A stretch of DNA of 64,000 nt from Pseudomonadota bacterium (GTDB taxonomy: Bacteria; Bdellovibrionota; FAC87; UBA2466), in assembly GCA_009927165.1 (NCBI GenBank), contig RFNO01000051.1:1-64000 (forward strand), given 5' to 3'. Numbering within the stretch: the first letter of the stretch is position 1; every line of letters begins with the position of its first letter. Positions 26,830-34,531 of this stretch are shown here, in pieces. Made by a program: the position numbers and the translations under genes. Below the pieces are notes generated by a model. The model saw only the letters and a list, made by a program, of their open reading frames with translations. It searched no databases and was not told the origin of the DNA.

Positions 26830-28365
26830 TAAAGAAGGACCTGGAGATTCTTCCTCAGTTTTTTTAATCCAAACATTTAATGCGGGGAGTTCAACGCTAC
26901 TCAAAGCTCGAGTGACAGCCAAGTTTTCAGCGAGAGATTCCAGATAGCCTTGAAAGGAACCGCCGGTTTGAGAAGCTTTCATTGCCCGTTCTCGTCTTTT
27001 CACCTTAACCAAAACCAGTTTGGGTAGTCGCGTTTCTATTTGCTGAGGCTTTACGAGACCTTTTTCCCAAGCAAACTTCAACCACTCTGTTTCAATGAAT
27101 TCTGGCTCCAACTCCAAAATGCCTTCAGCGAAAGGCCCGAAAAAACGATCCTTTCGGTCGTTAAATACTTTCGCGGGCAATGAACCCTCTTGAACGGCAA
27201 TAAGATTTTCGTTCCATGCAGAAAGGAAGGAGCGCTGCAAACCAATAGCTAATGCAGAAAAATTATTCGAAGCCATCAGCATCAGTCGTTTGTCTGAATC
27301 GCCCAAGTATACAATGTCGCCAGTAAGAGACAAAGCAACAGCTTTCGCTAGTGCAGTTTGGTTGCGATTTGCAGAGAGAATTCTTAAGCTTTCTCGCCAC
27401 GCATCTCGAAGGACTGTTTTATTGAGGCTTTTATCATTCAACAAGACCTTCATTGCGCGATTATAATCATCAGAAACCGGATCAAAAGCAGAATCAGCTA
27501 AAAACTGAGGTTTTATTTTATCGAAAATTAATTTCAGAAGAGCGTGTGAATCTTCTGTTGAAAAAAATACCGTTCCCTTTTCAATCCCTCGTCGGGTGGC
27601 ACCAGCAGTCAGCTGAAGAGTCGGAATCAAATTGCTTTCCACTCTTGCAGCTTCAGCCAATGAGCTCAGAACTTTTCCTAAAGAATTCACCTGGGCTGAC
27701 AAAGCCATTTCCTCTGTAGCCTCAGCGAGCTCGCCAGCAATGGCGGGATTATTTGCTCCATAGTTAAGTAAAGTTCTAGCCAGATCTCCTGCGAAACCAC
27801 TTTTGGACCGTGCAGAGTTTTTCATGAGTCCATCGGCAGCTACTAATTCATTTTGAATCATGGCCCCTAAAATTTTTTTACCTGCAGTAGCAGAAAGCAC
27901 TGATACTTGCCCGAGAATAGGAAGAAGGTCTTGATTAGATAAAGGATGTTCCTTAAGAACCAGTGGAACGCTTCGAGAGAGGGCTTGGTTGGTTTCCTCT
28001 ACGCTTTTCAAAGAGGACGGATTGAAGTTTAGCGCTGCTTGTTTCAAACGATAAGGAACCTCATTAAAGGCAATCCGCTGAGAAATCGCTGAACGTGCGA
28101 TTTCGGGTCTCCTCTCTTCGCAGGCGGGGTCTGCTAAGTAAGAGATTATTCCGGCGATATCATATTCTTCCCCGTTAGCAAATGCGGCGAGTCCTCGACC
28201 ACCCAGGCAGGATTCCGTGGGATCCCCCTGTACTTCCGCTTTTCCCATGCCTCGCTTTTCGGGCGGAATCGAGTGGTCATCGTTTTTGGCAAGAGTCAGG
28301 GAAGAAATCAAAAACAATAAAAAAAAGAGAATACTCTTAAGCGACTTGTCTGAGCTATTAGTCAT
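26821..28365 (-). CDS. Secreted protein of unknown function, FecR-operon partner
   Basis: No family recognised. The chosen ATG at 28365 gives a clear signal peptide (SILFFLLFLISSLTLA) and overlaps the preceding gene's stop by eight bases; the frame runs 19 codons further upstream but without a reason to use them. The mature part is about 490 residues, rich in Ala, Leu and Ser, mostly helical by composition, with two Cys pairs early (ESCLGG and DPACEE). It could be a HEAT-like helical scaffold. Coupled translation with the FecR/repeat protein suggests the two act together in the periplasm. Confidence 0.65.
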   Translation of the reverse strand: MTNSSDKSLKSILFFLLFLISSLTLAKNDDHSIPPEKRGMGKAEVQGDPTESCLGGRGLAAFANGEEYDIAGIISYLADPACEERRPEIARSAISQRIAFNEVPYRLKQAALNFNPSSLKSVEETNQALSRSVPLVLKEHPLSNQDLLPILGQVSVLSATAGKKILGAMIQNELVAADGLMKNSARSKSGFAGDLARTLLNYGANNPAIAGELAEATEEMALSAQVNSLGKVLSSLAEAARVESNLIPTLQLTAGATRRGIEKGTVFFSTEDSHALLKLIFDKIKPQFLADSAFDPVSDDYNRAMKVLLNDKSLNKTVLRDAWRESLRILSANRNQTALAKAVALSLTGDIVYLGDSDKRLMLMASNNFSALAIGLQRSFLSAWNENLIAVQEGSLPAKVFNDRKDRFFGPFAEGILELEPEFIETEWLKFAWEKGLVKPQQIETRLPKLVLVKVKRRERAMKASQTGGSFQGYLESLAENLAVTRALSSVELPALNVWIKKTEEESPGPSLSK

Positions 28366-29722
28366 TTTTAGATTCGGAGAGATTGCGCCCTTCTCTCGAA
28401 ACCGGTACTCCATCGTTGCCAAGCGTAAACTCCTCTATTTGGGAGCTCACAGTATCGTTAATGTTTTTTGCACTTACCCGCCAGTAGTATTTGCCAGTGC
28501 CGAACAATTGAATTTCAACGGTAGTTCTTGATGTTTTATGAGAAATAAACTGATGAAAGTCTGGAGATCGGGCTATTTGTAGCTCATAAGAAATGGCTGA
28601 GCCGGGTAATTTGCTCCAACTCATACTAATCCACTGATCTTTTACTTGGCTTCCTGGAATCAAAAAGGGCGCATTGAGAAGGAGAGTGAAGTTCTGGAAT
28701 TTAAGCGAAGCAAGATTTGCCGGAGCTATTGCCGTTTCTGCTCCAAGAACGAGGTTCTTTTTTTTGTTGCTTTGAACCATTTGAGTGAGCTGAAATTGCT
28801 TTTTCTCCCACGCATCTAAATCTACAAGAGCGAGATTTCCCGCTAATAAGGAGGAAAGATCAATCTTTTGCTCGGGAACCAGTCGTATTGCTTTGGTATT
28901 CAACTGGGACAAAAGAGTTGTGAGGTCTCTTTGCTTTTCTTGCCATCCCTCCAAGTCCGCGATGCCAGAATAACTGACTAACAAGGGAGAAAAGTCTACT
29001 TTTATTTCGGCAATCAGCGGAATTCTTTTTTCGATTCTGTTTTGAACTAATTGATTGAGATTGTTTTGTTGTTCCTGCCATCCACTAACATCTACTAAAT
29101 CGGAAGCAGAAGTGATCAGTAAGGCAAGGCTAACTGGTATCTCATCAATTAGATTGAGATTTTTAGATGTTTCGGCTCGCATGACCTGTGTTAACTGACC
29201 TTGTTCTTTCGCCCAAAGTTCCGGATCGACAAAAAAAGTACTGACGGCATCCACTTTGGGATACGGAAGAACAGGGATAACCACATTTTTTTCAATTTGA
29301 ATGGACTGTTCATTTCCATTCGGATCTTTTGAGACAACCTTTGCCTCCCCTTCAAGAAGCAAAACATTCATGCGATCAGAGGATACATTGTCAAACTCAA
29401 CCATTGAGTCAGATTCTAGAAACAATTTTTCGTCTTTTGAAAGGGTAATGACGGCTGAAGACCCCTTGGGAGCGTACACCATATCTTTTTGATAAACGTT
29501 TCCTCGCCTTCGTATTCTGTCCCAAGACAGAGCCTTAGCGTGTCTTACTTGGACTGCGTTAGAAGTTTCCAGCACTCCAATCTTGATGGCATCTTTTAAT
29601 AGCAAAGCATCTGAACCTGACCAAGTGAGCGCAAAACTGGCCACTAGCGAAAGAGCAATCCCAATCCCAATCAGGATTCGGTCTTGTTTCGAATACATGT
29701 GTAAAACAGAATCGAATCGCAC
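28358..29722 (-). CDS. FecR-domain protein with four 45-residue repeats
   Basis: Membrane-anchored periplasmic protein. An N-terminal helix (about 16-34) is followed by a FecR-like domain (about 45-150: VQVRHAKALSWDRIRRRG, MVYAPKGSSAVITLS, LLLEGEAKVVSKD). Residues about 160-340 hold four tandem repeats marked by Trp170, Trp215, Trp260 and Trp305, exactly 45 residues apart, of the form VD.. ..W..[KE].Q..LTQ. The C-terminal 360-435 resembles an Fn3-type fold (ISYELQIARSPDF, GKYYWRVSAKN). GGAGGA precedes the GTG start. There is no FecI sigma factor beside it, so classical FecR signalling is unlikely. Confidence 0.75.
   Translation of the reverse strand: MRFDSVLHMYSKQDRILIGIGIALSLVASFALTWSGSDALLLKDAIKIGVLETSNAVQVRHAKALSWDRIRRRGNVYQKDMVYAPKGSSAVITLSKDEKLFLESDSMVEFDNVSSDRMNVLLLEGEAKVVSKDPNGNEQSIQIEKNVVIPVLPYPKVDAVSTFFVDPELWAKEQGQLTQVMRAETSKNLNLIDEIPVSLALLITSASDLVDVSGWQEQQNNLNQLVQNRIEKRIPLIAEIKVDFSPLLVSYSGIADLEGWQEKQRDLTTLLSQLNTKAIRLVPEQKIDLSSLLAGNLALVDLDAWEKKQFQLTQMVQSNKKKNLVLGAETAIAPANLASLKFQNFTLLLNAPFLIPGSQVKDQWISMSWSKLPGSAISYELQIARSPDFHQFISHKTSRTTVEIQLFGTGKYYWRVSAKNINDTVSSQIEEFTLGNDGVPVSREGRNLSESKND
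28703..29245 (-). repeat. Four 135-base (45-residue) coding repeats
   Basis: The Trp codons at about 29215, 29080, 28945 and 28810 mark four in-phase units with constant 45-residue length and diverged sequence. Constant length with diverged residues implies an old duplication kept under structural constraint. Confidence 0.75.
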
Positions 29723-29836
29723 AGACAGTTTCCTCCAAAGCTATTATCGGCAAAAAGAAGCCAAAACTGGGTAGCTTTTAAAAATAAATCTCCCTTTTTT
29801 GTCACTGAATCTGCCCTGAAGACTCAAAACACCATC

Positions 29837-29852
29837 TAAATAATTGTATTTA
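29837..29852. repeat. AT-only inverted repeat upstream of the sigma-54 promoter
   Basis: TAAATA at 29837-29842 and TATTTA at 29847-29852 are perfect arms around ATTG, 35 bases upstream of the -24 element. A binding site for an activator or a bending site is possible. Confidence 0.35.
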
Positions 29853-29886
29853 TTGTGTAACTTTTGTGCCTGAATACTCCTTCTCA

Positions 29887-29902
29887 TGGCACAGTGGTTG
29901 CT
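29887..29902 (+). promoter_or_regulatory. Sigma-54 (-24/-12) promoter
   Basis: TGGCAC at 29887-29892 and TTGCT at 29898-29902 match the RpoN consensus at every core base, with GG and GC exactly ten bases apart. It points at the small gene starting at 29983 and implies a start near 29913 and a leader of about 70 bases. Confidence 0.85.
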
Positions 29903-29917
29903 TTTTCCTCATTCGCC

Positions 29918-29962
29918 AAGAGCGAAGGCGCTTTTGGGTGTTTTAAGGGCCAAGTGGTTGGC
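29918..29962 (+). other. Structured leader: two hairpins before the small gene
   Basis: AAGAGCG/CGCTTTT (29918-29924 and 29929-29935, one G-U pair, AAGG loop) and GCCAA/TTGGC (29949-29953 and 29958-29962, GTGG loop) lie at the 5' end of the expected sigma-54 transcript, ahead of GGAGG at 29974-29978. They may stabilise the mRNA or regulate its translation. Confidence 0.5.
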
Positions 29963-29982
29963 GGTATTTAAGCGGAGGTTAT

Positions 29983-30261
29983 ATGGCTCATCGAGACCGT
30001 AGTGCTGGACATGCTTTTATGTACCTGGATATCCAAAGTCTTCTTCAACAAACGCAAGAGGTTCAAAAAGCATCACAAGCGGGGCAACCCGTTACTACCC
30101 AGTCCCAAGAGACCCACCAGTTTGCTTCAACGAACTCAGCTCTCACGACATCGGATGCTTCGGTTCAGCAGATTCAAGGAAATTTAGAAAGGCTCCAAAG
30201 CCTTCATCATAAACTTCATGCCATGCTTGAAGAGCTCAATAAAATTACTGGAAAAAAGTAA
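29983..30261 (+). CDS. Small sigma-54-dependent protein (92 aa), unknown
   Basis: No family recognised and no signal peptide or membrane helix. The N-terminal 25 residues include MYLDIQSLLQQTQEVQ; the middle (30-65) is rich in Gln, Ser, Thr and His and probably disordered; the C-terminal 25 residues (NLERLQSLHHKLHAMLEE) form a likely amphipathic coiled coil. GGAGG is ideally spaced before the ATG, and a consensus sigma-54 promoter with a hairpin leader lies upstream, so it is a real, strongly controlled gene. It is divergent from the FecR/repeat operon. A cytoplasmic adaptor, chaperone-like or structural small protein would fit. Confidence 0.8.
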   Translation: MAHRDRSAGHAFMYLDIQSLLQQTQEVQKASQAGQPVTTQSQETHQFASTNSALTTSDASVQQIQGNLERLQSLHHKLHAMLEELNKITGKK

Positions 30262-30266
30262 GTACG

Positions 30267-30641
30267 TTACGGAATGACTGGCTGTTGATTCAGAGGCAAG
30301 TCCCTTTTAGGAGCAAATATTCCTGCGGGACCTCGTTGCAATCTCATTTCTTTGGGTTTGTCACAATACTTTTTGCCGCTGGTGTCTCCCGGACAGTACC
30401 ATGTATCAATCAATTGAACGAGAGTTCTCCCATAGCCGGCGTAATAGTTTTCATACTGATGATGATCGAGAGTGGAAAGAACCACTTCTTGCTTTTGACG
30501 GCGATTTCTTTCGTCAAAAGATGTGACTTTGAGCTTAAAGAGGCGATAGGCTCCCCGAGCCGGAGAGCCCATCCCCAAACTTACGAAAAGAACTAGAGCG
30601 AGACACCGATTAATTCTTTTGTGGCGTGCTAGAGCTGGCAT
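30267..30641 (-). CDS. Small secreted hypothetical protein
   Basis: A 124-residue protein with a signal peptide (CLALVLFVSLGMGSPARGA, cleavage near residue 31) and a short basic mature part containing two Cys (WYCPGD and KYCDKP). I recognise no domain. The start overlaps the end of the upstream PpiC/SurA-like lipoprotein gene by 32 bases, an unusually long overlap, so the start could be further in. It is the last gene of the minus group with that lipoprotein and an outer-membrane barrel. Confidence 0.6.
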   Translation of the reverse strand: MPALARHKRINRCLALVLFVSLGMGSPARGAYRLFKLKVTSFDERNRRQKQEVVLSTLDHHQYENYYAGYGRTLVQLIDTWYCPGDTSGKKYCDKPKEMRLQRGPAGIFAPKRDLPLNQQPVIP

Positions 30642-31485
30642 TGGGGTTTTGCTCGTCTAAACGTTTCACCATAACTGCCCCTTTGTTTTGTTCCAGCCAT
30701 GCTCCAAAGGGTTCTCGGTAGATAGCGACAGCAGCGATGTCCATAGCACCTTTTGTCTTACCGGCTCCCATATTCTTCACGGCAACCCAAAAATTGCCCT
30801 GTTCAATAAGAGAACTAGCCACTTTTCCACTCGCCGTAGAATCAAGCACTGCTTTTTTCCATTGCTCAGCGACAAAAGGCCCACCTGGCAAGCTACCGCT
30901 GGCCACGTTTCTATCAGCATCCCAAACCAGACCTTTGTTACCGTCTAACGTTCCTTTTTTGAAAACAAAGTTGTTCTTTTTTGCAAGTTCTTCAAAAGCT
31001 GCGGGATTTTTCTGTGCATCCGCTAAAAAGGAATTGGCTTTTTCTTTCTGTTTTTTGTGAAAGCCTTCGTCTTTCAAGTACCCGTCCAGATAAGCCAAAC
31101 GGTCTGCCATCATTGGGAGTACAAACAATTTCATAAAGGCTTCTTCATCGCGACCAAATGTTTTCTTTACTTCTGCAATCTTGGGATTTGACTTAGAAGT
31201 TTCAGCAATTCTCTTTGCTTCTTCTTCAACAGATGCGTCGAAGGATTTTACTCCGCGATTTTTCATCACTTCTGCCAACGTATAGCTGCGAATGAGCTGC
31301 TCAAGAGACATTTTCTCATTTTGCTGAGGAGAAAATACGCTCATGGCTTTCATGCGCAAAGAGACTTCTTTCTTTGTGATTTTATAGGAGCCCACCTCCG
31401 CTACAACTGAATTTCGAGTGCAGCCAATAAAGCTGAGCACTGAAACCAGTCCCATTCCGATAAAGTGAAGTTGAGAGACTTTCAT
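30610..31485 (-). CDS. SurA/PpiC-like lipoprotein (chaperone fold)
   Basis: Exported lipoprotein with a lipobox FIGC (lipid Cys22). Right after the Cys, VVAEVGSYKITKKEVSLRM is the standard opening of SurA/PrsA-type N-terminal chaperone domains, followed by long helices (SLEQLIRSYTLAEVMKNRG). Residues about 145-255 occupy the place of a parvulin domain (FEELAKKNNF, GPFVAEQWKKAVLD, LIEQGNFWVAVK), although key parvulin residues look worn, so isomerase activity is doubtful. A role in folding outer-membrane proteins such as its upstream neighbour is plausible. A start with upstream AAGGAAC fits ATG 31485. Confidence 0.75.
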   Translation of the reverse strand: MKVSQLHFIGMGLVSVLSFIGCTRNSVVAEVGSYKITKKEVSLRMKAMSVFSPQQNEKMSLEQLIRSYTLAEVMKNRGVKSFDASVEEEAKRIAETSKSNPKIAEVKKTFGRDEEAFMKLFVLPMMADRLAYLDGYLKDEGFHKKQKEKANSFLADAQKNPAAFEELAKKNNFVFKKGTLDGNKGLVWDADRNVASGSLPGGPFVAEQWKKAVLDSTASGKVASSLIEQGNFWVAVKNMGAGKTKGAMDIAAVAIYREPFGAWLEQNKGAVMVKRLDEQNPNASSSTPQKN

Positions 31486-31506
31486 GATTGTTCCTTTTGT
31501 AAGTCT

Positions 31507-32115
31507 TTACCTGAAATTAAAAGAAAAATTTAGCATTCCCACAAAGGCTCGAGTATACAAAACGGTTTCTGGAGCGCTATCGGCTTGAATATCTGCGAAG
31601 CCCAAATCGTAACGAAGATCAATACCTACTACTAAACTCTTTTTAGTTGGAAACCCAATCCAAGTACCCAATGTAACCCCGAAATCATTTTTAAATTCAG
31701 TTTTGTTCGGATTGGCAACCCCACCTGATTCTCTGACTGAGTCAATTAACAACCCTGTCAAATAAGGGCCACCTTTCAAATGGAAGTATTTTGATGGCAT
31801 GTATTTCACTAACACTGGCATTTCCAAGTAAGTCAGCAAGTAGGACTCGCGGGATGACGCAGTGGGAACCAACTCAAAGTTTTTTTGTATATTTAACAAG
31901 TCAACTTCAATAGCCACTTCGGGGAGGACTCTAAAATTAAACCCTAAACCAAAAACTAGCCCGGTCTTGCTTTCAATTTTCCCGATGGCTACTTCTCTAT
32001 GGTTGCTTGACGTAAACCCCCCCAAAAAGCTTACGCCAAAGTTTCCCCCAGGCCCTTGTTCCGAAAGGGCAACGTGAGACAGCAATAAGAAAACAATGAC
32101 AATAAGGCTGCGCAC
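31507..32115 (-). CDS. Outer-membrane beta-barrel protein, PorT/OMP_b-brl type
   Basis: A signal peptide (LIVIVFLLLSHVALS) leads to a 180-residue sequence of alternating strands: FGVSFLGGFTS, LVFGLGFNFRV, VAIEVDLLNIQKNFEL, YLEMPVLVKYMPSKYFHLKGGPYLTGLL, and a final strand ending FSFNFR with the terminal aromatic-rich pattern recognised by the Bam machinery. The central phrase is typical of PorT-like 8-stranded barrels. AGGAGG precedes the GTG start. A SurA-like lipoprotein gene follows 21 bases downstream on the same strand. Confidence 0.78.
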   Translation of the reverse strand: MRSLIVIVFLLLSHVALSEQGPGGNFGVSFLGGFTSSNHREVAIGKIESKTGLVFGLGFNFRVLPEVAIEVDLLNIQKNFELVPTASSRESYLLTYLEMPVLVKYMPSKYFHLKGGPYLTGLLIDSVRESGGVANPNKTEFKNDFGVTLGTWIGFPTKKSLVVGIDLRYDLGFADIQADSAPETVLYTRAFVGMLNFSFNFR

Positions 32116-32192
32116 CTAGCTATCCTCCTAGTTGAAATTATCGGTAAAAATCAGAATCAAGGCTAACCAGGTGCGCCATAACAGGTTGGGTC

Positions 32193-32222
32193 TTGTAAAC
32201 CGAAAAGGGGTTCAAGTACACT
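32193..32222 (+). promoter_or_regulatory. Possible sigma-70 promoter of glnN
   Basis: TTGTAA at 32193-32198 and TACACT at 32217-32222 are 18 bases apart, giving a leader of roughly 90 bases. The spacing and hexamers are only fair. No sigma-54 element is present, which is of note for a glutamine synthetase gene. Confidence 0.3.
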
Positions 32223-32317
32223 GTGAGTAACTTTGGGAGAGACCCTAATTTCTACCCAGAGTTAACCCAAACAAGTCTTTCGGAGTTTGAAAATTCCAAA
32301 GGCCTGAAAGGAAAAAT

Positions 32318-34531
32318 ATGACTACGTTCCATCGCCCTTTTTCTGCCCACCATCCTCGTGCCCTATCGAACAGCCCCGATAACTCGGCCCCATCTCTGAA
32401 CCATGTCCCCATTTCCGAGTATTTCGGGGAGCTCACTTTCGGAATGAGCCAAATGCGCGAAAAACTCCCAAAGGAAGCGTATCAGAATTTGATCAAGGCT
32501 TTAGAGCAGGGAAAAAAACTGAATCGAGAAACGGCGGACTCCATTGCTGCCGTTATCAAGGAGTGGGCCGTTCAAAAAGGCGCCACTCACTTCTGTCACT
32601 GGTTTCAGCCGATGACTGGTCTCACAGCCGAAAAACACGATGCTTTCATTTCTATCCAACATACGTATCACTCAGAGATTACGGTTTTGGAGCGTTTCAG
32701 TGGGTCTCAGTTGATTCAAGGAGAGCCGGACGCATCGAGCTTCCCGAGTGGAGGAATGCGCTCCACATTTGAAGCGCGAGGTTACACCGCTTGGGATCCT
32801 TCGTCCCCTATTTTTATTGTTGAGGGACTTCGCGGTCATACACTTTGTATTCCCTCGGTATTTTTTGGTTATCACGGCGAAGCATTGGACAATAAAACCC
32901 CCCTGCTTCGGTCGGCCCAGGTCTTGTCCAAAGAGGCGTCTGAGTTTCTCAAAGCACTGGGAGATGTAGATGTGAAATCGGTCCATTCCACACTGGGTGC
33001 AGAACAGGAATATTTTCTCATTGATCGCGAGCTGGCCCGATTGCGTCCTGACCTTATCCTTACCGGCAGAACCCTTCTCGGCGCGCCGTCAACTCGGGGG
33101 CAGCAACTGGAGGACCATTACTTTGGCTCCATTCCCAGTCGAGTTAAGCTTTTTATGGAAGACTTAGAACACGAAGCCTATCGATTAGGTATTCCAGTAA
33201 AAACTCGACACAATGAAGTAGCCCCTAGCCAATTTGAATTAGCTCCTATCTTTGAAGCTGCAAATATCGCAGCCGACCACAATGCTCTACTCATGGAGAC
33301 ATTAAAGCGGGTGGCTTTTCGGCATGGAATGGTTTGCCTCACTCATGAAAAGCCATTCGCGGGTATTAACGGAAGTGGAAAGCACTGCAACTGGAGTATT
33401 TCAAATGACAAAGGCGAAAACCTGTTAGAGCCTGGAACTACTCCCCATCAAAATCTTCGTTTTCTGGCCATGATCGCAGTTGTGATGCGTGCCGTGCATC
33501 GCCACTCAGACGTTTTGAGAGCAAGTATCGCTTCTGCTGGAAATGATCATCGTTTAGGAGCTAATGAAGCGCCTCCGGCCATCATTTCCATTTTCTTGGG
33601 AGAACTTCTGAGTAACATTTTTACTGACATTCAAAAAGGAGTGGCGGGACAAGCAACCGAGTCCCAGATTATTAATCTGGGAGTCAGTCATATCCCAGAC
33701 ATTTCGAAAGATTACACGGATCGTAATCGCACTAGCCCTTTTGCGTTCACGGGAAACAAATTTGAATTTCGTGCAGTGGGGGCCTCAGCCAATGTTTCGG
33801 TCCCTTTAGCCATTTTGAATGCTGCCGTTTCCGAAAGCTTCAGAGATGCTACTCAGGATCTTAAAAATCTTTTAACCAAAAAATCTGGCAGTCGCGACGA
33901 AGCAGTCATGGAACTAATTAGAAACTATGCACAAGAGACAGAAACCATCCGCTTCGAAGGGAATAACTATTCTGTTGAATGGCAAAAAGAGGCCAAAAAG
34001 AGAGGCCTCCCAGTCTTAGCAACTACACCAGAAGCGGTGATGGTTCTGAACCGTCCGGAAGCGACTGAATTTCTCGTCAAAACTCAGGTGCTCTCACGTT
34101 CCGAAATTCAGTCTCGGTTTCATATCGCAGTAGAGCGTTACAATAAAACCATTCACATTGAATTGATGACCCTGTTGGACATGGTTCAAGGCTTCGTTAT
34201 TCCTGCCATGGAAAGCCAACTGAGAGATTCTTTGGACTTAGTCAACCGGCTCGCTACGACCGAAGGCCAAAAAGCCCAAAGCAAGCGGGTTTCCGAAATC
34301 GAAAAAACATATACCCACATTCTGGAGACCCTTCAAAAACTGGGAGGACTCTTAGAGGAAGGGAAAGGATTGTCTTCTGAAGAACGCTTGATGGATTTGC
34401 TCGCAACCAAGGCTCTTCCGTTGTCTGCACATTTGAGAACAGCCTGTGATTCAGCTGAAAGTTTATTGGGAGATAAGTATTGGCCTATTCCCAAATATCG
34501 AGAAATGCTATTTTCTAACGCTTTAAGCTGA
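32318..34531 (+). CDS. glnN: Glutamine synthetase type III GlnN
   Basis: ATP-dependent synthesis of glutamine from glutamate and ammonia by the large (over 700 residue) hexamer/dodecamer type. Diagnostic GSIII stretches are plain: HFCHWFQPMTGLTAEKHDAF near 95, GAEQEYFLIDRE near 225 (metal Glu), KTRHNEVAPSQFELAP near 295, NGSGKHCNWSIS near 350 and NRTSPFAFTGNKFEFR near 470. At 737 residues it is the expected length. AAGGA precedes the ATG. No nitrogen-regulation genes accompany it, and the 3' end overlaps convergent cstA by 17 bases. Confidence 0.97.
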   Translation: MTTFHRPFSAHHPRALSNSPDNSAPSLNHVPISEYFGELTFGMSQMREKLPKEAYQNLIKALEQGKKLNRETADSIAAVIKEWAVQKGATHFCHWFQPMTGLTAEKHDAFISIQHTYHSEITVLERFSGSQLIQGEPDASSFPSGGMRSTFEARGYTAWDPSSPIFIVEGLRGHTLCIPSVFFGYHGEALDNKTPLLRSAQVLSKEASEFLKALGDVDVKSVHSTLGAEQEYFLIDRELARLRPDLILTGRTLLGAPSTRGQQLEDHYFGSIPSRVKLFMEDLEHEAYRLGIPVKTRHNEVAPSQFELAPIFEAANIAADHNALLMETLKRVAFRHGMVCLTHEKPFAGINGSGKHCNWSISNDKGENLLEPGTTPHQNLRFLAMIAVVMRAVHRHSDVLRASIASAGNDHRLGANEAPPAIISIFLGELLSNIFTDIQKGVAGQATESQIINLGVSHIPDISKDYTDRNRTSPFAFTGNKFEFRAVGASANVSVPLAILNAAVSESFRDATQDLKNLLTKKSGSRDEAVMELIRNYAQETETIRFEGNNYSVEWQKEAKKRGLPVLATTPEAVMVLNRPEATEFLVKTQVLSRSEIQSRFHIAVERYNKTIHIELMTLLDMVQGFVIPAMESQLRDSLDLVNRLATTEGQKAQSKRVSEIEKTYTHILETLQKLGGLLEEGKGLSSEERLMDLLATKALPLSAHLRTACDSAESLLGDKYWPIPKYREMLFSNALS

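Noticed and set aside
28358-29722. A FecIR iron-signalling system
   Set aside because: No ECF sigma factor or TonB-dependent receptor is nearby, and the domain layout differs.
32129-32160. FliA-like ACCGATAA on the minus strand before the outer-membrane protein gene
   Set aside because: There is no TAAA at the required distance upstream.
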